A program made the position numbers and the translations under genes. Shown in pieces: positions 8,901-16,916 of a stretch of DNA of 37,320 bases. Source of the DNA: CALMEE01 sp041748315 (GTDB lineage: Bacteria; Planctomycetota; Planctomycetia; Pirellulales; Pirellulaceae); NCBI GenBank assembly GCA_041748315.1, contig JBGTDM010000054.1:1-37320 (forward strand). The letters run 5' to 3'. The notes below the pieces were generated by a model. It saw only the letters and a list, made by a program, of their open reading frames with translations, ran no database searches and had not been told where the DNA came from. The first letter of the stretch is position 1. Every line of letters begins with the position of its first letter.

Positions 8901-9254
8901 GTACGATTGGCGGAGGGTATGGGCGCGATAGCGGTGACGAAATCGTCGTAAAATCTCGCACGTGATTTGGTCCGCAAAGAAGTCACCATCGGTTCGATTT
9001 AGAGTCCTTCGGTTGGGAATCTTCATCGGGTGTCTTGCTCATTCGGGAGGTCTTGAATTTACTTCATGTTTGAGTCTCGCTTGACGCTCCTCGATTCGAG
9101 CGAACCTTAATGATGCCAAATTATGGGTTGCTCAGGTTTACAATTTCAAAGAAATTGTCGACGATTGACTTCATAAAGCTTTGGGGTCATCCAGAATGGG
9201 ACGTGGTTTCTGAAGTTTAACGGCGGGATTGATTCGGGGAGTGGACGACGAAAA
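8901..9254 (+). other. 354-base gene-free spacer
   Basis: This stretch precedes the MoxR gene and should contain its promoter. I find no convincing open frame, RNA gene or repeat. A stretch with the look of a T-loop (GGTTCGATTTAG near 8991) does not fold into a tRNA. Confidence 0.5.
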
Positions 9255-10214
9255 ATGCATCAAACAATTGAAATTCAGGGCGTGCGTCTAAGCTTGTCGC
9301 CACCTCAGAACAATGACGCGCAGTGGATCGGGCAGGCCGAGGTGCTCAAGCATCTGTTGGCTTGCTGGCTGGTGGTTAATGAACGAGATCTGCCACTCAC
9401 TCCGCGACTCGTTGGTTCTCCGGGAATCGGAAAGACGGCATTGGCGATGGCAGCTGCTCAGCGAATCGATAAACCGCTGTATATTTATCAATGCACGTCA
9501 GATACGCGACCGGAAGATTTGTTGGTCACGCCTGTATTGGCTGAGAGTGGGAAGATCGCCTACCATGCTTCTTCTCTGGTTTCTGCCATGATCAACGGGG
9601 GTGTTTGCATCCTCGACGAAGGGAACCGTATGAACGAGAAATCCTGGGCGTCGCTCGCACCGTTGCTTGATCACCGACGCTATGTCGAATCGATCGTTGC
9701 TGGAATCACGATCCAGGCACATCACGATTTTCGATGTGCCGTGACGATGAATCAGGACGAGTCAACCTACGAAATCCCTGATTATATTTTGAGTCGCCTG
9801 CAACCGACGCTGAGTCTATCGTTTCCAAATCGAGCCGATGAATTGGCGATCTTGCAATATCACTTACCGTTTTGTAAATCTGAAATCCTATCGATGACCG
9901 TTGATTTTCTGCAGCGATCGCATGAGTTGAGGTTGAACTTTTCGCCTCGAGACGGCATCAATTTATTACGGTACGCAATTAAGCGACTGGCACAAGATCC
10001 CGGGCATCCGATTGCTGAGGATCAGATCTGGCGGGAGGCATTGGAATTTTGTTTGGGAGAGGAAGCGCTCGATTTGGATCGGTTAGCCGAAATCAGGCAG
10101 CGCACGTTAGGAGGGCAGGTGTTGCCTATGGGATTGGGCGACTTCTTCTTTGATGCGGAAGATCCCTTGCATCCAGATATCGATGACGATGATGACGACG
10201 ATGACAGTTTTTAG
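9255..10214 (+). CDS. MoxR-type AAA+ ATPase
   Basis: A 319-residue AAA+ ATPase of the MoxR kind. These are cytoplasmic, ring-forming, chaperone-like ATPases that usually act on a VWA-domain partner. The Walker A motif is GSPGIGKT (54-61), Walker B is in GGVCILDEGNRM (115-126), sensor 1 is the Asn of TMNQDES (about 166), and the SRLQP Arg (181) is in place for the arginine finger. The C-terminal lid follows from about 215. The extreme C-terminus is an acidic tail with eight consecutive Asp residues before SF. The ATG at 9255 follows GGGGAG at 9237 at a rather long distance. It is 12 bases upstream of the 653-residue gene, so the two are surely co-transcribed; no VWA protein is adjacent, which is unusual for MoxR loci. 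Confidence 0.9.
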   Translation: MHQTIEIQGVRLSLSPPQNNDAQWIGQAEVLKHLLACWLVVNERDLPLTPRLVGSPGIGKTALAMAAAQRIDKPLYIYQCTSDTRPEDLLVTPVLAESGKIAYHASSLVSAMINGGVCILDEGNRMNEKSWASLAPLLDHRRYVESIVAGITIQAHHDFRCAVTMNQDESTYEIPDYILSRLQPTLSLSFPNRADELAILQYHLPFCKSEILSMTVDFLQRSHELRLNFSPRDGINLLRYAIKRLAQDPGHPIAEDQIWREALEFCLGEEALDLDRLAEIRQRTLGGQVLPMGLGDFFFDAEDPLHPDIDDDDDDDDSF

Positions 10215-10226
10215 CGGTGCAATTTA

Positions 10227-12188
10227 ATGACCAACAGCGATTTGGTATTCCAGTTGGGCTCACGGGCGACAGTGGTCCCGGTGGTTCACGGTAGCGGCGA
10301 CTTTGCCTGGCAGATCAGGCGATTGATGATGACTGAACGCTTTGATTGCCTGGCCATTCCGTTGCCTTGTTCATTTCAGGCAGGTGTCGAACGAGCGATT
10401 CTAAGGCTTCCCATCCCGAGTATCGTCGTACAAAAAGAGGTGCAGCCAATGGCCGGCGATCGCGTGCAACGTTCAAGTCAAGAATCATTCGATCTTCGAT
10501 CGGATGAGCGCCAGGATATGGAATCGGAGGAATTCGATGACTCGGTTGACGACATTGGGTTTGTCGATGAACCCCTGGCCAACTACGTTCCCATTGACCC
10601 CTGCCAGCCGATTATTGCCGCTATCCGTCTTGCCTTGGAAGAGCGGATAGCCTGTCGATTTATCGATTTGGAAACGGCGGTTTTTGAGCCTTACTCCGAG
10701 CCGATGCCGGATGCTTATGCGTTAAAACGTGTGTCTCTGGCTCAGTTTTCAGCAGCCGTGTTGCCTTCATTGGGACCTCCAGATGAAGATCAATGGAAGC
10801 AACGAATCGATGCGATGGCTTACAGTCTCCGGGAATTGTGCGTCGATTTCCAACACGTCTTATTTGTATGCAGCATTCTTGACTGGCCATGGATTCGAAA
10901 AGCATTTAATAATCGGGCGTTGCCTCCTCCAGCGCACGAGACGGTCGAGCCCCCGGTCAACTTTCCGGTTGACCCGAATTCACTTTATTTCATGTTGAAC
11001 GAATTGCCGTTCATCACAGGATTATATGAGCAGGCCCGGGCCAACCTGTTAAGTGATGAGCATCTTTCGATTGATGGGATCAAAGAGTTGTTGCTATCCG
11101 CTCGTGCATCGTATTTGCAGGATTATGGAAAACGTGCCCGCAGAATTTCACCGCATCTGTTGCGTAGCTGTCTGAAATACATTCGCAATCTTTCGTTAAT
11201 CGATTGTCGGCTTACGCCTGAGCTCATTTCGATCGTCACGGCAGCCAAACAAACGGCTGGCGACAGCTATGCTTTGCACGTGTTACAAGCAGCCAAGGAA
11301 TATCCTTACGAGGATGTTGAGGCGACCGAATCCGGCTATGTCAAGATGGGCATCGGACAGGCCCATTTTCCCGATGGCGAGATTCGTCAAATGAAGAATC
11401 GCCTGGCTGGGCCACCTACGATATGGTCAAACATCCAATTGGTTCCCAAACCGAATCAACAAAAGCGAGACGAATGGACGCAACGTTGGAACCCGCATTC
11501 GCAGTGTAGCTGGCCACCCGAGGACGAAATGATCGAGACTTTCCGCTCGGCAGTCTTTGATAAGGCGCGAAAAACTCTCGGCGACGAGATGGCCAGTACC
11601 GAGAAATTCACCACCAGCATCATGGATGGAATCGATATCCGAGACACGTTGCGACATTGGTATGATGGAAGCATATACGTCAAAAATATTCCGCCGAATC
11701 GAGGCTCGTTAGATGCGGCTGTGATGTTATTTGATTCGCCCGCCGATCCCCGGGACTACACTTGGCGAACGACTTGGTTCGCCGAGCATCACAACGAGTC
11801 AACACTGGCTTTTTTCGCAACCCGTTTTGAAGATGAACCGGTCGGTCCCGGAATTTGTTTAGCCACTTACGGTGGAGCCATGTTCTTATTTCCACCTATG
11901 ATGATTCCAGATATTTGGACCGATCCTCGGCTGAACTTTACCAATACACTTGAGGAACGACTGTTGGCCGCTGCCTGTTTACATAGTCAGCAACCACGAA
12001 TTGCGCTGTTGAGTTCGCAACTCCCGGGACAAGCTTGGAATCAACTGGCATCCCAATATAAAAAATCGTGGATCCATGTCCCATTGGCTCAGTTCGGTGA
12101 CTCGACAATCCAAAGTCTGAGAATGGTGCACGTCCTCAACGGTAAACAAATTCGCAGTTATGCTGCCGACTTCATTCGCCGAGCCTGA
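10227..12188 (+). CDS. Large protein of unknown function, MoxR partner
   Basis: A 653-residue soluble protein that I cannot assign to a named family with confidence. It has no signal peptide or membrane segment. The N-terminus (HGSGDFAWQIRRLM, 21-34, then FDCLAIPLP, 39-47) and a later part (IDAMAYSLRELC, 194-205, then HVLFVCSILDWPWI, 210-223) have the alternation of strand and helix seen in TraB/Tiki/DUF5682-type proteins, some of which neighbour MoxR ATPases. In those, the second strand usually ends in G-x-x-H; here the position reads S-I-L-D, so if the kinship is real this member is divergent. An acidic, probably disordered insert lies at about 80-118. The C-terminal 250 residues (from about 400) are a separate region with WSNIQLVPKP and RGSLDAAVMLFDSP. 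Its tight coupling to the MoxR gene suggests it is the ATPase's client or adaptor. Confidence 0.85.
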   Translation: MTNSDLVFQLGSRATVVPVVHGSGDFAWQIRRLMMTERFDCLAIPLPCSFQAGVERAILRLPIPSIVVQKEVQPMAGDRVQRSSQESFDLRSDERQDMESEEFDDSVDDIGFVDEPLANYVPIDPCQPIIAAIRLALEERIACRFIDLETAVFEPYSEPMPDAYALKRVSLAQFSAAVLPSLGPPDEDQWKQRIDAMAYSLRELCVDFQHVLFVCSILDWPWIRKAFNNRALPPPAHETVEPPVNFPVDPNSLYFMLNELPFITGLYEQARANLLSDEHLSIDGIKELLLSARASYLQDYGKRARRISPHLLRSCLKYIRNLSLIDCRLTPELISIVTAAKQTAGDSYALHVLQAAKEYPYEDVEATESGYVKMGIGQAHFPDGEIRQMKNRLAGPPTIWSNIQLVPKPNQQKRDEWTQRWNPHSQCSWPPEDEMIETFRSAVFDKARKTLGDEMASTEKFTTSIMDGIDIRDTLRHWYDGSIYVKNIPPNRGSLDAAVMLFDSPADPRDYTWRTTWFAEHHNESTLAFFATRFEDEPVGPGICLATYGGAMFLFPPMMIPDIWTDPRLNFTNTLEERLLAAACLHSQQPRIALLSSQLPGQAWNQLASQYKKSWIHVPLAQFGDSTIQSLRMVHVLNGKQIRSYAADFIRRA

Positions 12189-12266
12189 GCAATGATCTTA
12201 AACTGGTTTCAATCGTTGGCGGAATGCTCTACTTCCTGGATTCGATTATTCGGCTAAAATCGTAAC

Positions 12267-12617
12267 ATGGAAAAAATCAACCTGTTTCATAATTTGATTC
12301 AAATGGCCGCGGTGGATGGAAAATTCACGGAAGAAGAGATTCATCACCTCGTAAGCTATGCCGATCAATGGGGGATTTCTACGGATGAGTTTGAAACGGC
12401 GATGGCGGGGATCGCGACGCGTGGCGTTTCCATCAGCATTCCAGAGACCCATGAGTTGCGCATCGAGTTGTTGCGAGAGCTCATACTGATGATGGCTTCT
12501 GACGGCGTGATTTCGAGCGAAGAGAAACAACTTTGTGCGCGAGTTTCAGCCAAGATGGGATTGACGACCGAGTGTTTTAGCGATCTTGTCGACCAAATCT
12601 TGAGGGAACGAAGGTAG
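12267..12617 (+). CDS. TerB-like small protein
   Basis: A 116-residue all-helical protein with two EF-hand-like acidic helix pairs typical of TerB/DjlA-N domains: MAAVDGKFTEEEIHHL (13-28) and MMASDGVISSEEKQLC (75-90). TerB-like domains occur in tellurite-resistance and stress or conflict systems and may bind metal at the acidic loops; the reaction, if any, is unknown. There is no signal peptide. It begins 78 bases after the 653-residue gene in the same direction and may be the third gene of the MoxR operon. Length is normal for a stand-alone domain. Confidence 0.8.
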   Translation: MEKINLFHNLIQMAAVDGKFTEEEIHHLVSYADQWGISTDEFETAMAGIATRGVSISIPETHELRIELLRELILMMASDGVISSEEKQLCARVSAKMGLTTECFSDLVDQILRERR

Positions 12618-12674
12618 CGAGCCGCTAAAACCGATCGAGCGATTCAAATTGCACGATCTGCACACCGATGGAGA

Positions 12675-13568
12675 TTATCTTAAAATGCGATTTTTGGAAT
12701 CTTCACCGTTAATCAACGCCAGATGCCGCCCACGGATTTTCCTCGAGAATTCCGGGTCATCGTAATGAATATCGGCAAGATCGTTGACAAGTGCCGAACG
12801 CTTTGTCTCCGCGAACGATAAGGTCGTTTTCAAAAGCCCTTTGTCGTAAGCTAAGCGGTCCGTAAAACCCGGCAGCAAAATCTGCCAACTGTATTGAAGT
12901 ACGTTTGCTGTCGACTGTTCCTGCTGAATCTGCTTCACATGTTCAAATATATTCGTCGTGCAGTTATTCGTCAGGGTATGGTAAAATTCCGGTTTTTCAC
13001 TCAGTTGAATCACCCGTTGTAAAACGCTCAAAAGCAGCGATTGCGATTGTTCTGGCGTGGCAGCCGTCGGGTAAATGTAGACTTCGGCATTTCGATGGCG
13101 GGTTCGGAGTCGAATCAGGTCTCGCTCGCTGGCTACGACATAGATTAATTCGAACTGGTTACTGATTCCCAGCATCGGTGAATACTTCTCTTCCTTTTCT
13201 GTTCGAATCTCGGCGGAAACGCTAATGTAATCGCCGTCGTCCAGTTCGAAACTCAACATTGTATGGGCAATATACGGTTGGTTCTGAAACGGAACGACGA
13301 TGAAATCCACTGACCGCACCCGGCGAATATCAAAGTTGCGATCGTAGTAATTGATCACGAAGCTACCCTCGGCGGCATAAATGCAATCACGGATATTCCG
13401 CACCGTAATCTCGTTGCCATGGATTTCCGCAGTCGGCAAGATCGCCAGATCCACGTACCAATCCCGATCATTGGACGGTTGTAGCCGGTCAGCCAAACCG
13501 TTCACCTGTAGCGGCTTACACCCCCCGACCAAAAAAACGAGGAAAATTATTGCAGTGAGAATACGCAT
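12675..13568 (-). CDS. DUF4105/Lnb-type periplasmic lipoprotein
   Basis: A 297-residue lipoprotein: MRILTAIIFLVFLVGGC gives a canonical lipobox with Cys17. The mature part resembles the DUF4105 family, which includes the periplasmic domain of Lnb, a bacterial lipoprotein N-acyltransferase. Recognisable features are DRDWYVDLAILPTAEIHG (about 34-51), AHTMLSFEL (101-109, with His102), and the invariant N-N-C-T at 201-204, whose Cys203 would be the nucleophile with His102 as partner. It should act at the outer face of the inner membrane or the inner face of the outer membrane. Known Lnb proteins carry an additional membrane part; this one has none beyond the anchor, so its activity is open. It is convergent with the MoxR/TerB genes and is transcribed alone. 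Confidence 0.8.
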   Translation of the reverse strand: MRILTAIIFLVFLVGGCKPLQVNGLADRLQPSNDRDWYVDLAILPTAEIHGNEITVRNIRDCIYAAEGSFVINYYDRNFDIRRVRSVDFIVVPFQNQPYIAHTMLSFELDDGDYISVSAEIRTEKEEKYSPMLGISNQFELIYVVASERDLIRLRTRHRNAEVYIYPTAATPEQSQSLLLSVLQRVIQLSEKPEFYHTLTNNCTTNIFEHVKQIQQEQSTANVLQYSWQILLPGFTDRLAYDKGLLKTTLSFAETKRSALVNDLADIHYDDPEFSRKIRGRHLALINGEDSKNRILR

Positions 13569-13611
13569 ACTGGCCTGAAAACCCTGTTTTCCAACAAAAT
13601 TCCAATCAATT

Positions 13612-13644
13612 CAGAAAAATCCGTGCTTGCATAGCTTTTTTCTG
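13612..13644. repeat. Imperfect inverted repeat, CAGAAAA...TTTTCTG
   Basis: CAGAAAA (13612-13618) faces TTTTCTG (13638-13644), with GTGCTTGCA in the middle. It resembles the perfect hairpin at 32905-32932, which has the same arms, the same centre and the same CCCC flank. It lies 44 bases upstream of the lipoprotein start at 13568. Confidence 0.5.
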
Positions 13645-13999
13645 TCCCCTTCGCAATAGCAGTCACGCTTTGCTTAACCATAACCGCACAGTTTGGTCAA
13701 AGAGTGCCAAGTAGTCCTAACAATACAACTGCGATAGGCACCTTCCGACTCAACGACCATCGAGTTTTATAAATAAGCAAACTAGTGAAACTGGGACGTC
13801 TGGCCCTTGAACGATTGGGTTGGTTCGCCCTGAGAATCCAGCGAATGAAGAGAGTGGAGAAAATTCGAACAACCGCGGCAACCACGGTATTAAACGAACT
13901 GGGGACAAACCATGACAGTTCATCCTCGAAGGCTCGCCACATCATCATGAGAATCTTGCACCGTCGCAAGAACGACCTGAACACAAAGAGACTTTAATG

Positions 14000-14057
14000 C
14001 ACCTCCAATACGACAAACGCCCGCAACAAAACCTGTCGCGGGCGTTTCGTGGAGGTG
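14000..14057. other. Long perfect hairpin with SD/anti-SD-like arms
   Basis: CACCTCCA (14000-14007) pairs with TGGAGGTG (14050-14057) and AAACGCCCGC (14015-14024) with GCGGGCGTTT (14038-14047), with a CG/CG pair between them and a 13-base loop. This gives about 20 base pairs. No T-run follows on either strand, so it is not a typical terminator. The outer arms match a Shine-Dalgarno sequence and the 16S rRNA 3' end. Function is unknown. Confidence 0.7.
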
Positions 14058-14441
14058 AAAAAGATTTGAAGCCGTATTTGCTAGAGAGCGGCACCAACCA
14101 AGCGACACTCTCGACAGTACATGAAAGGTGGATCTAACATCACTGCCCTCCTTTTCTAACGTTGTGAGTTTCGGAGTAACTTATCGTTTCCACATTACAG
14201 TTTACCCAGTGACCATCACGGATCAATCATTTTTTTGGATTGCGAAGGCAATTTTCCTTGAAAAATTCGAGCCGTTACGGTTAGCGAAACTGTTCACGTT
14301 TTGTCATTAAAAGGGTGCTATCATACCATGTTCAAACAACACATTTCCCAGATTTTCAAGCTAATTCTATCGATGCTGGCAGGGATTTACGTTCTTCAAC
14401 TGATCTCTATGAACTAGTTCTCCTTCCATGCTTATTTTCGT

Positions 14442-14591
14442 GTTGGAGTTCAAGCTTCAGCTTGTTTTTTGGCGTTGGAGTTCAAGCTTTAGCTTGTTTT
14501 TTGGCGTTGGAGTTCAAGCTTTAGCTTGTTTTTTGGCGTTGGAGTTCAAGCTTTAGCTTGCTTTTTGGCAGCCTGAACGCTGAACTCCAAC
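14442..14591 (+). repeat. Array of four 32-bp hairpin repeats plus inverted copy
   Basis: Four near-identical units start at 14442, 14474, 14506 and 14538, each GTTGGAGTTCAAGCTT.. with a hairpin CAAGC-TTTA-GCTTG (TTCA in the first) followed by a run of five or six T. An inverted single copy with a CAGC..GCTG stem lies at 14569-14591. Each plus-strand unit has the form of a mini-terminator. The array lies about 250 bases past the 3' end of the deoxyhypusine-synthase-like gene. Confidence 0.9.
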
Positions 14592-14841
14592 CCCACCTTT
14601 TAACCTGGACAGAGCGTCGTCCGATGCCCTGCGACTGAGCTTCGACCGAGCCCTTTGATTTAGACCGGTAAATCGTGGGCGGATATCAATCATCCCAACT
14701 TTCGATGGGTGCACGTGAATGGTATTTGCCCCCGCCGTCCGAAGCGATCGTCTTTGAGTCGGATGTAGTCCGTTGATGGAACACCTTGGATCATGGATAG
14801 GCAATGACAGGACTCGAATGCATGAGCAAACCAGCGATAGG

Positions 14842-15855
14842 CTACTGATGCAGGACGTAGGCAAAGATCAATGGAGCGACAATGGATGCATCCGAATTGA
14901 TCATAAATGACGGATTCCCTTCTTCTAATTTGTTCCACGAAATCTTTTCATTCGGTACGGCGCCCGAATAGGACCCAAACGAAGTTGTTGAATCGGAGAT
15001 TTGACAAAAGTATTGCCAGTAGTTGCAGGCTTTCTTAAGATCCTGGATGATCAGCGGCACACTACAAATTGCAAAGTCGCCAGCGATACCTCCGCCGATT
15101 TGGAAAAAGCCGATTCCCGGTTCCTGATCATTTTCCAAATACCAACGAACCAGTTTCTCCATCTGTGCTGTACCACTCTTGACCGCAGAATGGGATTTGA
15201 TCGTGCCGTCCATGACTCGCGCGGCAAAAATATTACCCAGTGTGGAATCTTCAAACCCGGGTGAGAAGACAGGTATCTGTTTCTCGAATGCTGCCAACAT
15301 CCAGCTATGTTCCGGTGGAATGTTAAAATAGGGTTCCAATTGTTTTTCTTCGAACAGCCGGAAAAATATTTCAGCCGGAAACAGCGATTGTTGATTTTCG
15401 GCAAGCTCGGCACAAATCCCTATGAACCGATGTTCCAAATGGCGGATCACCGTTTCAGGGATGCAGGTATCGGTAACACGATTGAAACCTTGGTCCCTCA
15501 ATCGGGTTTCATCAGCCGGGGATAAGTCACGATAATTGGGAAGCATACAGTATTCATCGTGGGCAACCAGATTGAACACATCCTCCTCCAAGTTGGCGGC
15601 GGTACAAGAAATCGCATTGACCTTGTCCTGACGAATCATCTCGGCAAGCGAAATTCCCAACTCGGCCGTGCTCATGGCCCCAGCGAGCGTAACGAGCATT
15701 TTACCCCCTGATTCGACGTGAATGCGATAGGCTTCGGCAGCATCAACCGTTTCACGCGCGTTGAAATGCCGAAAATGATGTCGCAAAAACTTGGAGATTG
15801 GACCGTCGTTGGTGGTATTGGATCGAGTTTCAACGGGAAGTGCTTGAGAATTCAT
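14842..15855 (-). CDS. Deoxyhypusine-synthase-like protein
   Basis: A 337-residue NAD-dependent enzyme of the deoxyhypusine synthase superfamily. In eukaryotes and archaea it transfers the aminobutyl group of spermidine to eIF5A; bacterial relatives more likely make homospermidine or act on another amine acceptor. Family blocks are clear: TLAGAMSTAELGISLAEMI (56-74), SCTAANLEEDVFNLVAH (83-99), PVFSPGFEDS (195-204), GFFQIGGGIAGDF (249-261), and KISWNKL (304-310), where K309 corresponds to the catalytic lysine that carries the aminobutyl group, followed by SDASIVAPL. All expected residues are present. The open frame extends to 15960, but the first ATG that yields a normal N-terminus is at 15855. 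It is divergent from the orphan gene at 16107 across a 251-base spacer. Bacteria lack the eIF5A hypusine target, so a polyamine role is the likelier one. Confidence 0.88.
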   Translation of the reverse strand: MNSQALPVETRSNTTNDGPISKFLRHHFRHFNARETVDAAEAYRIHVESGGKMLVTLAGAMSTAELGISLAEMIRQDKVNAISCTAANLEEDVFNLVAHDEYCMLPNYRDLSPADETRLRDQGFNRVTDTCIPETVIRHLEHRFIGICAELAENQQSLFPAEIFFRLFEEKQLEPYFNIPPEHSWMLAAFEKQIPVFSPGFEDSTLGNIFAARVMDGTIKSHSAVKSGTAQMEKLVRWYLENDQEPGIGFFQIGGGIAGDFAICSVPLIIQDLKKACNYWQYFCQISDSTTSFGSYSGAVPNEKISWNKLEEGNPSFMINSDASIVAPLIFAYVLHQ

Positions 15856-16106
15856 CTTGACTTGATGCAGGGTGTAAATGAAATGAGTTTGTTTTTGTCG
15901 ACAAATCGCCGATGTGCGCAGGCAGAATGTGGCAGAAGTGCAACGTATAACTTGCCGCAAGCCCGCTCAAGAATCAAGCGTTTCTGGAGAATTTTCGCGA
16001 TTTTGTTGGCAAACCTTGCGACCAGAGTGCAGTTACTCGATTTTGTGCGGCGTTTGGCACCGTTGTTGCTTTACACTTGGTTAGACTTGTTTCCAAAAGG
16101 ACAACG

Positions 16107-16916
16107 ATGCACGCCAAACAACTAGCCGCTCTGGGGGGATGGATTGCCAGCCAAGCCGACACGATGATTCAGGGTCATCACATTTCGCTGATCAACCAGG
16201 CGGACTATTGGATTCACAGCAAAGCGCGATTCCATCGCTGGCACGGGGCGCTAAAAATGTTTCATTCCGACCTGACCGATCCCCAGCCAGCCCACAATCC
16301 ATGGCCGGCGATCGAATTGGTCGTTCAAGAGGTCATCAGCTCCGAACTGCTAACGCGAGTCTGGGGAACGATACTTACACGTTGTGATCAATTGAGTGGC
16401 GAAAGCCAATTTGCCGGGATCGCTTCCGGGACTTTTGTTGGTCATATCGAAGTCCGAAATCGGGCGACTCAACTGTTACTGCGTGGACCCGATTCCTATC
16501 AACATGTGGTCGTTGAACTCCAGCGCCATGCCAATCGGATTGAACGCTGGACGGACTTGTGGCTTAGCTTAATCGATCCGATTGAGCAGTCTTCCAAGTT
16601 TGCATTCAAACCTGAACGCGTCAATGATTTCAGACTCGACCAGGAACAGAGTCAACTCAACACCGAGGCCAGTTCACTTTCGAAATGCGACGAAGCGGGC
16701 TTGATGTGGACTTCGTTTGTTTCTGGTTTGAAACTGGAGATGCAGCAACATCCGGCCAATCCAGATTTGAATCATAGCATTGCAGCAAGTATCGTTTCAG
16801 CATTGCCCGATCCAAGTTTCGATCCGATGATCATGCCAGCGGCGGCTTGGGAAATCTCCATGGAACAATCCTGCGCCACAGCCGAATCGCTTGTTGGGAA
16901 ACTCCTGCAACAATAG
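16107..16916 (+). CDS. Hypothetical protein
   Basis: A 269-residue soluble protein that I do not recognise. The ATG at 16107 is favoured over an upstream in-frame start at 16077 because AAAGGA lies just before it. There is no signal peptide or membrane helix. The sequence is Trp- and His-rich in its first third (YWIHSKARFHRWHGALKMF, 33-51), with predicted helices throughout, for example YQHVVVELQRHANRIERWTDLW. Composition is normal coding sequence and the frame is intact, so it is probably real. It is divergently transcribed from the deoxyhypusine-synthase-like gene and ends 263 bases before the propeller protein. No function is proposed. Confidence 0.7.
   Translation: MHAKQLAALGGWIASQADTMIQGHHISLINQADYWIHSKARFHRWHGALKMFHSDLTDPQPAHNPWPAIELVVQEVISSELLTRVWGTILTRCDQLSGESQFAGIASGTFVGHIEVRNRATQLLLRGPDSYQHVVVELQRHANRIERWTDLWLSLIDPIEQSSKFAFKPERVNDFRLDQEQSQLNTEASSLSKCDEAGLMWTSFVSGLKLEMQQHPANPDLNHSIAASIVSALPDPSFDPMIMPAAAWEISMEQSCATAESLVGKLLQQ

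Larger units (their letters stand above)
13569..14841. other. 1.27-kb gene-poor region
   Basis: The region holds a degenerate hairpin (13612-13644), a long perfect hairpin (14000-14057) and the 32-bp repeat array (14442-14591). Opposed short frames exist at 13697-13984 (minus, 95 residues, GTG start, two hydrophobic stretches) and 13785-13997 (plus, 70 residues). The minus one could be a small membrane protein, but neither has a family resemblance or a well-spaced ribosome binding site, so I do not call them. The AT-rich stretch at 14150-14440 shows nothing definite. Confidence 0.6.

Noticed and set aside
13697..13984. 95-residue minus-strand frame with two hydrophobic stretches
   Set aside because: GTG start with a Shine-Dalgarno-like arm 15 bases away that is locked in a hairpin, plus an opposing open frame; not supported enough to call.
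14048..14150. Possible tRNA or tmRNA end (GGAGGTG arm, TTCAAAT-like loop)
   Set aside because: The T-arm does not pair, the acceptor arms match only in part, and no tag peptide or anticodon arm can be placed; the GGAGGTG arm pairs better in the local hairpin.
14442..14591. CRISPR array
   Set aside because: Repeats follow each other with a 32-base period and no variable spacers; units are hairpin plus T-run, and no cas genes are near.
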